Shown in pieces: positions 1-7,625 of a stretch of DNA of 64,000 nt. Within the stretch, counting starts at the first letter, position 1. The number at the start of each line of letters is the position of its first letter. Below the pieces are notes generated by a model. The model saw only the letters and a list, made by a program, of their open reading frames with translations. It had not been told where the DNA came from and made no database searches. The stretch spans positions 1,116,001 to 1,180,000 of the forward strand of contig CP081102.1 in assembly GCA_025141835.1 (NCBI GenBank), written 5' to 3'. This stretch comes from Rhodobacteraceae bacterium M385. GTDB lineage: Bacteria; Pseudomonadota; Alphaproteobacteria; Rhodobacterales; Rhodobacteraceae. Position numbers and translations under genes: made by a program.

Positions 1-2
1 CA

Positions 3-170
3 ATTCCGTGGAACAAACTGACATATGACACGTCCAAGAATGGCTATGTCACCGCGATTACTGAACAACAGCTAACCGGCGCACCGGAGCGGCCAAATGA
101 TTGGTATCGCAACCGGGACTGGGAAACGCGGACGCACGATTACTTCGCCGCTCCCTATTATTGGATCTGA
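3..170 (+). CDS. PRC-barrel domain protein, C-terminal fragment
   Basis: The window opens inside this gene; only the last 55 codons are present and the frame ends at a TGA. The residues resemble the end of bacterial PRC-barrel proteins: an IPWNKLTYD strand, a YVTAITEQQL strand, a GAPERP turn, then an aromatic tail with HDYF and a terminal YYWI. In this family the barrel usually sits at the C-terminus of periplasmic or cytosolic proteins of unclear role. The match is by pattern recognition on a short fragment, so the full domain layout, any signal peptide and the start are unknown. A strong terminator follows directly. Confidence 0.6.
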   Translation: MPWNKLTYDTSKNGYVTAITEQQLTGAPERPNDWYRNRDWETRTHDYFAAPYYWI

Positions 171-189
171 TAGCGCGGCGCTGAAACAA

Positions 190-228
190 AACCGGCCCTT
201 GGTGTTGCAAGGGCCGGTTCCTTTTAAT
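190..228. terminator. Rho-independent terminator
   Basis: An 11-bp perfect inverted repeat (AACCGGCCCTT / AAGGGCCGGTT, 190-200 and 209-219) with an 8-base loop is followed on the plus strand by CCTTTTAATT. It ends the PRC-barrel transcript and, being symmetrical, may also serve the convergent sulfate adenylyltransferase gene that stops at 239. Confidence 0.8.
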
Positions 229-238
229 TGGACGCTTC

Positions 239-1951
239 TCAGGCCTTGATCAGGCCCATGCTTTCCAGCTTCAGCAACACCTGTTGTGCGCAGTAATCGA
301 CGTCCATGCCTTCGGTATCCACAACCAGTTCGGCATTGGTGGGTGCTTCATAAGGGTCTGAAATCCCTGTGAATTCCTTGATCTTGCCCTCACGCGCCAG
401 CTTGTACAGGCCCTTGCGGTCGCGGCGTTCGCATTCCTCCAACGAGGTCGCTACGTGGGTTTCCACAAACGCGCCGAACTGCTCGATCTCTTCGCGGACC
501 GCGCGGCGAGTGGCCGTGTAGGGCGCGATGGGTGCACAAATCGCGATGCCGCCGTTCTTTGTGATTTCCGAGGCGACATAGCCAATCCGGCGGATGTTCA
601 GATCGCGGTGCTCTTTGCTGAACCCCAGCTCGGACGACAGGTTTTTGCGCACCAGATCGCCATCCAGCAGGGTCACGGGACGCCCGCCCTGTTCCATCAG
701 CTTCACCATGATCGCGTTGGCGATGGTGGATTTGCCCGAGCCGGAAAGCCCGGTGAAGAACACAGTGAAACCTTGCTGCGACCGCGGTGGAGAGGTGCGG
801 CGAAGCTCTTTCACCACCTGCGGGAAGCTGAACCACTCAGGGATTTCCAGCCCTTCGCGCAGACGACGGCGCAGTTCCGTGCCCGAGATGTTCAGGATCG
901 TGACGTTATCGCGGTCTGCAATCTCGTCATTCGGCTCGTATTGGGCGCGCTCCTGCACATAAACCATGTGCTTAAAGTCGACCATTTCGATGCCCATTTC
1001 CTCCTGATGCTCCCGGAACAATTCCTGCGCGTCATAGGGGCCGTAGAAATCTTCCCCGGCCGAGTTCTTGCCGGGGCCCGCGTGGTCGCGGCCCACGATG
1101 AAGTGGGTGCAGCCGTGGTTCTTGCGGATCAGACCGTGCCAAACGGCCTCCCGTGGGCCCGCCATACGCATGGCGAGGTTCAGCAAGCTCATCGAGGTCG
1201 TCGCGGCGGGGTATTGGTCCAGCACGGCCTCGTAGCAGCGCACGCGGGTGAAGTGATCCACGTCGCCCGGCTTGGTCATGCCCACAACGGGATGGATCAG
1301 CAGGTTGGCCTGTGCTTCTTTCGCGGCGCGGAACGTCAGTTCCTGATGGGCGCGGTGCAGGGGGTTGCGGGTCTGGAACGCCACAATCTTGCGCCAGCCG
1401 AGCTTGCGGAAATAGGCGCGCAGCTCATTGGGTGTGTCGCGACGGGCGCGGAAATCATAGTGTACCGGCTGTTGAATGCCGGTGATCGCGCCGCCCAGAT
1501 AGATCGGGCCCGCAACGTTGTGCAGGTAGTTTACCGCCGGATGCGCAATGTCATCGGCGCCGTAGACCTTGGCCGCTTCCACGGCTTTGTTGGGCGTCCA
1601 CTTGTCGCTGATCGACAAGATCGCAAGGATCACGCCTTCTGCGTCGCGCAGGGCGATGTCTTGGCCAGGTTCCACGTCCCCGGCGAACGCATCAGACACA
1701 TCCAGCGTGATCGGCATCGGCCAAAGGGTGCCATCGGCGGTGCGCATGTTTTCGACCACACCGTTGTAGTCATCTTCGCCCATAAACCCTTTCAAAGGGT
1801 TAAAGCCGCCGTTCATCAGCAGTTCCAGGTCGCAAACCTGACGGGCGGTCAGATCCCAAGAGGGCAATTCAGCCGCTTCGATCTTTAGTTTCTGGGCGCT
1901 GTCGTAAGAGACATAAAGCTCCGGGATCGGAGCGTGGAGGGGGGCTGCCAT
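239..1951 (-). CDS. sat-cysC: Bifunctional sulfate adenylyltransferase / adenylylsulfate kinase
   Basis: Makes APS from ATP and sulfate and then phosphorylates it to PAPS, the sulfate donor for sulfotransferases and for assimilatory reduction; cytosolic. Numbered from the ATG at 1951 (570 residues, usual for this fusion type), the sulfurylase half spans about 1-390 with the substrate motifs QTRNPLHRAH (193-202) and GRDH (287-290). The APS kinase half spans about 391-570 with the P-loop GLSGSGKST (401-409) and DGD (430-432). The frame stays open upstream through a complete winged-helix domain to an ATG at 2314, so the true product may be a 691-residue three-domain protein. I chose 1951 because known bifunctional enzymes begin close to this methionine and an AGGA lies about nine bases before it. 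Confidence 0.93.
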   Translation of the reverse strand: MAAPLHAPIPELYVSYDSAQKLKIEAAELPSWDLTARQVCDLELLMNGGFNPLKGFMGEDDYNGVVENMRTADGTLWPMPITLDVSDAFAGDVEPGQDIALRDAEGVILAILSISDKWTPNKAVEAAKVYGADDIAHPAVNYLHNVAGPIYLGGAITGIQQPVHYDFRARRDTPNELRAYFRKLGWRKIVAFQTRNPLHRAHQELTFRAAKEAQANLLIHPVVGMTKPGDVDHFTRVRCYEAVLDQYPAATTSMSLLNLAMRMAGPREAVWHGLIRKNHGCTHFIVGRDHAGPGKNSAGEDFYGPYDAQELFREHQEEMGIEMVDFKHMVYVQERAQYEPNDEIADRDNVTILNISGTELRRRLREGLEIPEWFSFPQVVKELRRTSPPRSQQGFTVFFTGLSGSGKSTIANAIMVKLMEQGGRPVTLLDGDLVRKNLSSELGFSKEHRDLNIRRIGYVASEITKNGGIAICAPIAPYTATRRAVREEIEQFGAFVETHVATSLEECERRDRKGLYKLAREGKIKEFTGISDPYEAPTNAELVVDTEGMDVDYCAQQVLLKLESMGLIKA

Positions 1952-2314
1952 GGTCGTAGTCCTATTTTTCGAAAGCTTTGGGGAAAGCGCCTTGCCGGTC
2001 AGTTCGGCGTGTAGCGCGTTGTATTCATTCAGTTTGCGGGCAAGGAACGTATCCACCAACCGCGATTTATGGGCCGCCCCGCGCGGGGTCAGCGCATAGC
2101 TGACCTTTTGACGCCGGTCGGGGCTGTCACTATCGTTGATCTGCACGAACCCGGCCTCGGTCACCGCACGCAACAGCGCGTTGAGCTTGCCGAGGCTGAC
2201 GCCAAGCGCCTGTGCCGTCACCCGTTGCGATCCTTCTGGCGCGACATCGATCTGGCGCAGAAGGCGGAAGAGAAGGTCATCTTCCGGCAGGGTTACAGGG
2301 GCGGGGGAGGGCAT
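1952..2314 (-). CDS. MarR-type EPS-associated winged-helix regulator, in frame with SAT/APS kinase
   Basis: 121 codons with no stop before the sat-cysC start, so this is either a separate gene that lost its stop or the N-terminal domain of a fused 691-residue protein. Residues about 12-105 match the EPS-associated MarR family: a helix LLFRLLRQI, a recognition region QALGVSLGKLNALLRAV, a wing ending YALTPRGA, then a basic helix FLARKLNEYNALHAEL. That family normally ends about here, at 105-110 residues. A DNA-binding role is inferred from family membership. A pair of palindromes lies 60-85 bp upstream of its ATG (2373-2398), as expected for an autoregulated gene. The linker to sat-cysC (about residues 106-121) is low-complexity and basic. 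Confidence 0.75.
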
Positions 2315-2372
2315 TATTTTCGGGTCCAGTGTCTGTTCACGGATGAACGCATGCCACAGATGGCTGCCAAGT

Positions 2373-2398
2373 CAAAGAACTTTGTTCATCGGTGAACA
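2373..2398. promoter_or_regulatory. Paired palindromes, candidate operator of the HTH/sat gene
   Basis: Two adjacent inverted repeats lie in the upstream region of the HTH-SAT frame: CAAAG-AA-CTTTG (2373-2384) and TGTTCA-TCGG-TGAACA (2383-2398). Their place, 60-85 bp before the start codon, and the presence of a MarR-type domain as first product suggest a repressor site. The symmetry is seen directly; binding is inference. Confidence 0.45.
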
Positions 2399-2542
2399 TA
2401 AAATTTTTCCCGAGTAACTTTGCGGCGCACCAAAGCCACGCCCGACGGGTATGTCGGGGCGGCTTGGGGCTATCTAGAAGCGAAATTCGTTAAGAATGTG
2501 GCAGGTTTCTCGGGAACTTACCGAAGATTGTATGCAACCCAA

Positions 2543-2572
2543 GGCGGGCAATGGGGGCAGGGCAAGCCCGCC
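2543..2572 (-). terminator. Possible trxB terminator hairpin
   Basis: GGCGGGC (2543-2549) pairs with GCCCGCC (2566-2572) just after the trxB stop codon. Read on the minus strand it is followed by TTGGGTT, a weak T-tract, so termination is likely but not certain. The rest of the 2315-2589 gap holds the HTH-gene operator and no gene. Confidence 0.4.
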
Positions 2573-2589
2573 CCGATACGCACAACCGC

Positions 2590-3585
2590 TTATTCAGCCG
2601 CATCCACGGGCGCGGCATAGGCACCTGCGTCGGCGGTCTCTTCGCCTTCCATCTCGGCCAGGAATTTCTCTGCATCCAGCGCCGCCATGCAGCCCATGCC
2701 CGCGCTCGTCACTGCTTGGCGATAGACGTGGTCGGTTAGATCGCCCGCCGCAAAAACACCGGGGATCGAGGTTCTCGTCGTCCCCGCCTGCACCTTCACG
2801 TAGCCGCCATTGTGCATCTCTAGCTGGTCTTTCACCAGCTCCGTTGCGGGCGCGTGGCCGATGGCGACGAAGAAGCCCTTGCAGGGAATTTCCGTGATTT
2901 CCCCTGTCTCTACGTGCTTGGCGCGCACCCCTTCGACGCCGCGCGGCTCGGACGTGCCGACCACTTCGTCGACCGAGTGGTTCCACAGAACCTCGACCTT
3001 GGGGTTCTTGAACAGGCGGTCTTGCATGATCTTTTCGGCCCGCAGACTGTCGCGGCGGTGGATCAGTGTGACCTTGCTGGCGAAATTCGTCAGGAACAGC
3101 GCCTCTTCCACGGCCGTGTTGCCGCCGCCGATCACCACAATCTCTTGACCGCGATAGAAGAAGCCGTCGCAGGTGGCGCAGGCCGATACGCCGAAGCCCT
3201 TGAAGTGTTCCTCGCTTGGCAGCCCCAACCACTTCGCCTGAGCGCCCGTTGCCAGAATAACCGAATCCGCCGTGTAGGTGGTGCCGCTGTCGCCTTGCGC
3301 CGTGAAAGGCCGCTTCGACAGATCGAGCGATTGGATGTGGTCGCCGATGATCTCGGTTCCCATTTCCTTGGCGTGCGCCTCCATGCGGACCATCAGATCG
3401 GGGCCCATCACGGAATTGTCGCCGGGCCAATTCTCCACATCCGTGGTGATCGTCAACTGGCCGCCGGGCTGAATGCCCTGCACCAAAATCGGTTCCAACA
3501 TCGCGCGGCTGGCATAGACGCCGGCGGTATAGCCAGCGGGGCCGGAGCCGATGATAAGAAGGCGGGTGTGGCGGGTCTCGGACAT
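2590..3585 (-). CDS. trxB: Thioredoxin-disulfide reductase
   Basis: A cytosolic flavoenzyme that passes electrons from NADPH to thioredoxin. 331 residues: FAD-binding GSGPAG at 13-18, redox-active CATC at 136-139, NADPH-binding GGGNTA at 153-158, and FAAGDL near the C-terminus, all in the order of the low-molecular-weight TrxB class. The last 20 residues are an Ala/Asp/Glu-rich tail beyond the usual end. The ATG at 3585 has a GGAGAG ribosome site. It is divergent from the Lrp-type regulator at 3773, and the shared 187-bp spacer carries a TTGCGC/GCGCAA inverted repeat, so control by that regulator is plausible. Confidence 0.97.
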   Translation of the reverse strand: MSETRHTRLLIIGSGPAGYTAGVYASRAMLEPILVQGIQPGGQLTITTDVENWPGDNSVMGPDLMVRMEAHAKEMGTEIIGDHIQSLDLSKRPFTAQGDSGTTYTADSVILATGAQAKWLGLPSEEHFKGFGVSACATCDGFFYRGQEIVVIGGGNTAVEEALFLTNFASKVTLIHRRDSLRAEKIMQDRLFKNPKVEVLWNHSVDEVVGTSEPRGVEGVRAKHVETGEITEIPCKGFFVAIGHAPATELVKDQLEMHNGGYVKVQAGTTRTSIPGVFAAGDLTDHVYRQAVTSAGMGCMAALDAEKFLAEMEGEETADAGAYAAPVDAAE

Positions 3586-3690
3586 GGGTTGGCTCTCCAG
3601 CGGCGGTGTGACCCCCGCGATATATCCCCCTCCGCGTCCCGTTTAAAGCCCCGCAAAATGCACTCACTTGCACGTGACCTATTCCAATTC

Positions 3691-3719
3691 TTGCGCGATC
3701 GTGAAATATAATTGCGCAA
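3691..3719. promoter_or_regulatory. Lrp-type operator between trxB and the Lrp gene
   Basis: TTGCGC (3691-3696) and GCGCAA (3714-3719) form an inverted repeat; the second arm is itself part of the palindrome TTGCGCAA (3712-3719), set in A/T-rich sequence. Lrp/AsnC proteins usually bind such imperfect palindromes beside their own gene. It sits about 55 bp before the regulator start and about 105 bp before trxB. Confidence 0.5.
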
Positions 3720-3772
3720 ACAACTAGGGCTGCGGTTCATCTGAAAATCGCGCATGCAGGGAACGACGACCA

Positions 3773-4273
3773 ATGCCGCAAACTAAACTGGATGAGATCG
3801 ACCGGAAGATTCTGGCCGAACTGCAAGGCGACGGTCGCATGACGAATGTGGAGCTGGCAAAGCGCGTCGGCATCTCTGCGCCGCCCTGCCTGCGTCGGGT
3901 GCGCACCTTGGAAGAAGCGGGCTACATCACCGGCTACCACGCCGAGGTGGACGCTCGCCAACTGGGGTTCGAGGTGCAGGTCTTTGCGATGATCAGCCTC
4001 GCGTCGCAGGCCGAATCTGACCTGATAGCGTTTGAAGAGCGTTGCCACGGCTGGCCGCTGGTGCGTGAATGCCACATGTTGAACGGCGACATCGACTTTA
4101 TCCTCAAATGCGTCGCCCCGGACCTGTCGTCCTTCCAAAGCTTCCTGACCGGAGAGCTGACCTCTGCCCCAAACGTGGCATCCGTGCGCACGTCTTTGGT
4201 GATCCGGGGCGCGAAAGACACCCCCGGCGTGCCATTTGACGTGATGGAAGACCGCCTCGCGCAGATCGCCTAA
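3773..4273 (+). CDS. Lrp/AsnC family transcriptional regulator
   Basis: 166 residues with the two-domain Lrp layout. The N-terminal helix-turn-helix (about 6-65) runs LDEIDRKILAELQ, then NVELAKRVGISAPPCLRRV and a wing EEAGYITGYHAEVD. The C-terminal RAM domain (about 70-155) includes VRECHMLNGDIDFILKC, the region that in Lrp proteins binds effector amino acids and forms the oligomer interface. It is divergent from trxB and four bases upstream of the TPR-sulfotransferase gene. The effector cannot be read from sequence. Confidence 0.92.
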   Translation: MPQTKLDEIDRKILAELQGDGRMTNVELAKRVGISAPPCLRRVRTLEEAGYITGYHAEVDARQLGFEVQVFAMISLASQAESDLIAFEERCHGWPLVRECHMLNGDIDFILKCVAPDLSSFQSFLTGELTSAPNVASVRTSLVIRGAKDTPGVPFDVMEDRLAQIA

Positions 4274-4276
4274 ATC

Positions 4277-6289
4277 GTGGCGCCGCTTGATCTTACCGCC
4301 CTCTATCGTGAGGGTTTGGCCGCGCAACAGGCGGGCCAAACCGATGCGGCTTTGGCGCTTTATGACCGTATCCTTGCCGTACAACCCGACATCCCCGAGG
4401 TGCTTTTTCAACGCGCTCGTTGCCTTTCGGGTCGTGATCCCAAACAGGCCGAGGCAGGCTTTCGCGCGGCCCTGAAACGCAAACCGAAAGAGGCCGCGAT
4501 TTGGCAAGGTCTGCACGGCGTCCTGCGGGGCGGGGCGCGGGTGAAGCTGGAAAAAGAAGCGCAGCGCGCCAAGATCCCACTGGGGTCCGAGGTTGACGCC
4601 CGCCCGATCCTGCAAGCCCTCAAGGCGGGCCGTGCAGAACAGGCCGAGGCCGCTGCCATCGCCCTGAACAAACGCGCGCCCGTGGCGTTCTGGCCGGTCT
4701 ATCTGCTGGGGGAGGCGCGGCTTGCGCTGTCAAAACCCGCCGTCGCCGCGCTGGAGGCTGCGACAACCCGTGATCCATCCCACGCGCCCGCGCGGCTCGC
4801 TCTTGCCCGCGCTTACGGGGCGGAGGGGCGTCCAGCCCAGGCCGAAGCCACTCTGGCGGGTCTGTCCACGCCCGAGGCCACCGTCGCCCGCGCGCGCCTT
4901 TTCCGTGACACCGGACGGCCGGAAGATGCCGTCGCCGCGCTGGAAGGTGCTGCGTCCAAGACCATGCGCGGGGCGACAGAGCTGGCCTTATCCTTGGCGC
5001 AAACCGGGCAGGGCGACCGCGCGCTTGAGGCTGCCAAAGTGGCGATCAAAGCTGGTGCCGCGCGGGTGCCTTTGTTGCGCTCGACCGCGACGGGATTAGA
5101 GGAATCTGGCGACATCCAAGGGGCCGAGGCGGTGCTGGACCACGCGCTGACCTCCCCCACTGACGCGCTGCTGACCCACCGGGCGCAATTGCACCAATCC
5201 GCGGGCGATTTCTCGGCTGCCGAGGCCGGGCTATCAGCGGCCATCACCGCCAATCCCACCAGCGGAGAGGCCTTTCGCGCCTATATGAACGGGCGCAAGA
5301 TCACCGCCGATGACCCGATGTTGCCGCTTCTGGAAACGGCCTTGGCGCGTGCGGACCTCAAACCCTACGACCGGGCCTCCCTGCATTTTGCTGCCGCCAA
5401 AGCGCGGGGGGATATGGGTGAACACGACGCCGTTTTCCCGCATCTCGATGTGGCCAACCGATTGATGTCAAAGGCTTATCCGTACAACTTTGACGCCGAT
5501 CTGGCCGAGGCGCGGCGGCTGGTAGCCGAGTGGAACACCCTCAAGGACTTGCCCGCCAACGGCCCCGCTGATCCGGTGGTTTTCGTCACCGGTCTGCCGC
5601 GCTCTGGCACGACGTTGATCGAGACCATCCTTGCGGCCCACCCCGATGTGGTCGCGGGCGGCGAGATGCCCTTCCTCACCCGTGCGCTTTCCCCCGTGTT
5701 GGAGGCACTGCGCCATGATACGCTGTCGCCCGAGGTGCTGGCCACCGCCGGTACGCGCTACCTTGCGGGCGCACAGCGCCGGACCGGGGGGGCGCGGGTG
5801 ATCGCGGACAAGGCAATCGCCACGTTCTCCCGCATTGGGCACGCCGCGCGGGCGCTTCCGGGTGCTCATTTCGTGCTGGTCAAACGCGATCATCGCGACA
5901 CCGGACTGTCGCTATATCGCAATATGTTCCCCGAAGGCACTCACCGCTACGCCTATGATTTGCAGGCGATGGGCCAGTACATGCGCTTGCATGATGCCGT
6001 GGTTGCGTTCTGGCAAAAGGCGCTGCCCGACCGGGTCCATGTGGTGGAATATGAGGCGCTTACCGCTGATCCCGAGCCCCAGATCCGCGCGTTGCTTGCT
6101 GGGGTCGATCTGCCTTGGAACGATGCCTGCCTTGCCCCCGAGGCGTCGGGGCGGCGCATCCAGACCCTCAGTTTCGCGCAGGCCCGTCAACCGATTGGCA
6201 CCGCCGCCGTTGCGGGCTGGCGCCGCCATGAGACGGCATTGCAGCCGTTGATCCAAGCTTTGGAGCAAAGCTATCAGGTCGCGCCTTAA
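4277..6289 (+). CDS. TPR-repeat sulfotransferase
   Basis: 670 residues starting at a GTG four bases after the Lrp stop, so probably co-transcribed with it. Residues about 1-400 are Ala-rich tetratricopeptide-type repeats (for example AALALYDRILAVQPDIPE), a protein-interaction scaffold. The C-terminal third is a sulfotransferase domain: the 5'-phosphosulfate loop GLPRSGTTL (439-447), a GGEMPF segment, and a 3'-phosphate-binding region KRDHRDTGLSLYRNMF. This architecture is common in alphaproteobacteria, and targets may be proteins or glycans; the acceptor here is unknown. PAPS would come from the sat-cysC product encoded 2 kb away. No signal peptide or membrane segment is visible. Confidence 0.9.
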   Translation: MAPLDLTALYREGLAAQQAGQTDAALALYDRILAVQPDIPEVLFQRARCLSGRDPKQAEAGFRAALKRKPKEAAIWQGLHGVLRGGARVKLEKEAQRAKIPLGSEVDARPILQALKAGRAEQAEAAAIALNKRAPVAFWPVYLLGEARLALSKPAVAALEAATTRDPSHAPARLALARAYGAEGRPAQAEATLAGLSTPEATVARARLFRDTGRPEDAVAALEGAASKTMRGATELALSLAQTGQGDRALEAAKVAIKAGAARVPLLRSTATGLEESGDIQGAEAVLDHALTSPTDALLTHRAQLHQSAGDFSAAEAGLSAAITANPTSGEAFRAYMNGRKITADDPMLPLLETALARADLKPYDRASLHFAAAKARGDMGEHDAVFPHLDVANRLMSKAYPYNFDADLAEARRLVAEWNTLKDLPANGPADPVVFVTGLPRSGTTLIETILAAHPDVVAGGEMPFLTRALSPVLEALRHDTLSPEVLATAGTRYLAGAQRRTGGARVIADKAIATFSRIGHAARALPGAHFVLVKRDHRDTGLSLYRNMFPEGTHRYAYDLQAMGQYMRLHDAVVAFWQKALPDRVHVVEYEALTADPEPQIRALLAGVDLPWNDACLAPEASGRRIQTLSFAQARQPIGTAAVAGWRRHETALQPLIQALEQSYQVAP

Positions 6290-6318
6290 CCGGCGCTGAC
6301 CCCGTTCATGAAACGAGA

Positions 6319-6345
6319 GAAGGGCGGCCATTCTGGCTGCCCTTC
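6319..6345 (+). terminator. Terminator-like hairpin, first of a twin pair
   Basis: An 11-bp stem with one G-T pair (6319-6329 / 6335-6345) and loop ATTCT follows the TPR-sulfotransferase by 30 bp. A second hairpin, GCAGC (6364-6368) / GCTGC (6376-6380), has the near-identical core GCCATTCT.GCTGC and is followed at 6399-6405 by a run of T. Together they probably end the transcript; the shared core suggests duplication of one element. Confidence 0.5.
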
Positions 6346-6440
6346 CGTGCAATCCCACGAAGTGCAGCCATTCTAGCTGCGCCCGTGGTAGCTATATTAT
6401 TTTTTGGGGCCTCGGGGTCGTTTATCCGGGGTCTTACCGC

Positions 6441-6572
6441 TTATTCAGCGGCGGTCAGTAGTTGCGGCTTCTCCGCACGCCGTACAGCACGCACTTTGCG
6501 CGACCACGGCAATTCCACCTGCTCTTTTTTCGCTTCGTTCAAGACCGTTTTCATCCAGCGACGCGTTTTCAT
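6441..6572 (-). CDS. Small basic protein of 43 residues, function unknown
   Basis: Reading the minus strand gives an ATG at 6572 preceded by an AGGA at a good distance, then 43 codons ending in TAA at 6441. The product begins MKTRRWMKTVLNEA, has a central ELPWSRKVRAVRRAE segment and is rich in Lys and Arg. I recall similar short, basic, uncharacterised proteins with an MKTRRWMK-like start in Roseobacter-group genomes, but cannot confirm this without a search. It has no membrane segment or cysteine. It is a stand-alone gene between the twin hairpins and the pgeF operon. Confidence 0.65.
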   Translation of the reverse strand: MKTRRWMKTVLNEAKKEQVELPWSRKVRAVRRAEKPQLLTAAE

Positions 6573-6865
6573 ATTCCTGATCCTTTTGCCGAGCGCTCAG
6601 TTTCGAGCTGCGTTTGTTCCGTTGCAGATAATCTGGCTCGGGTTTGGGTCACTTATGGGGCGAAATCTCTAACAGGCGATGAATCATCGGGGAAATTTTG
6701 GGGCGGGGAATGCGGCACAAAAGCGTTGTTTCATTAGGCTTGTTCGCCAAAGTATTTCAAATTGTGCTCAACTTGGGGCAGGTCGCGCCGTGATTGTGTC
6801 CAATTCGGAACCAATCGCGGTGCTGTTTCCGGCCCGAATCCCAGAATCGGACTGGTCCGCCCGCG
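6573..6865. other. Intergenic stretch, upstream region of the small basic protein
   Basis: Nearly 300 bp with no convincing gene on either strand. Short open frames here lack ribosome sites and protein-like composition. It must hold the promoter of the small basic protein and the 3' end of the leftward pgeF transcript; no clear terminator hairpin was found. Confidence 0.5.
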
Positions 6866-7609
6866 CTACAGACGAATCGAGGCGATCAGCCGTCCGTAGT
6901 CCGCCTCACCCCGGTGGGTCGTGCGGCGGTAAGAATAGAACCGGGCGGGGTCGGAATAGGTGCAATGGCCGGTCCACTCGGCCTCGGCCACGCCAGCGGC
7001 ACGCAGGCGAAACAGGCCAAAGCCCACCAGATCGAACTGATACTTGCCGTCCACACCGTTCACGAAAAAGCGCCCATAGTCCGGGTCTTCATCCATGAAG
7101 CGTTCCAGAAACTCTTGGCCCACCTCATAGGCGCCTTGGCTGATCGACGGGCCGATTACCGCCTTCACACGGGCGCGGTCGGCGCCCAAACCTTCCATCT
7201 TCTCCAGCGTCGCTTCCAGCACGCCGTCCACCGCGCCCTTCCAGCCCGCGTGGGCCGCGCCGATGACGCCCGCTTTCGTGTCGGCAAAAAGCACAGGCTG
7301 GCAATCGGCGGTCAGGATGGTCAGCGCCACCCCCGGCGTTGCGGTCACCAGTGCGTCGGCCTTGGGTTTGTCGTCCAGATCGGCCTCAACGGCTGTGGCA
7401 GAATGCACCTGATGCACGCCCGCCAGTGCCTTCACCCCCATTGCCTCGGCCACGCGGGCGCGGTTCACGGCGACCACGTCCGCCTGATCGGATGATCCTG
7501 TGCCGCAGTTCAACCCTTCATACACCCCGGTCGAAGCGCCCCCTTCGCGGGTGAAAAACCCGTGGGTCACGCCGTCCAATAGGGGGGAGGTCAGGGGCGA
7601 TAGGGTCAT
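6866..7609 (-). CDS. pgeF: Peptidoglycan editing factor PgeF (YfiH/DUF152, laccase-fold)
   Basis: 247 residues from the ATG at 7609 (a TTG two codons earlier is possible). It shows the YfiH pattern: THGFFTREGGAS at the N-terminus, CGTGSSDQADVVAVNR, HSATAVEAD, LTADCQPVLFADT, then AHAGWKGAVDGVLE and the metal-site segment near CTYSDPARFYSYRR at the end. Family members hydrolyse non-canonical muropeptide precursors and bind a metal through His and Cys residues in these motifs. It follows midA by 16 bp and forms a leftward operon with lgt and midA, in keeping with an envelope role. Confidence 0.9.
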   Translation of the reverse strand: MTLSPLTSPLLDGVTHGFFTREGGASTGVYEGLNCGTGSSDQADVVAVNRARVAEAMGVKALAGVHQVHSATAVEADLDDKPKADALVTATPGVALTILTADCQPVLFADTKAGVIGAAHAGWKGAVDGVLEATLEKMEGLGADRARVKAVIGPSISQGAYEVGQEFLERFMDEDPDYGRFFVNGVDGKYQFDLVGFGLFRLRAAGVAEAEWTGHCTYSDPARFYSYRRTTHRGEADYGRLIASIRL

Positions 7610-7625
7610 CAACAAAGCTCCGGCG

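Noticed and set aside
455..1888. Long open frame on the plus strand opposite sat-cysC
   Set aside because: Composition is that of the reverse complement of a GC-rich gene; no ribosome site, no domain, and the minus strand encodes a full enzyme.
6679..7098. Plus-strand frame upstream of and into pgeF
   Set aside because: Antisense to the pgeF C-terminus with low-complexity Arg/Pro content; no homology recognised.
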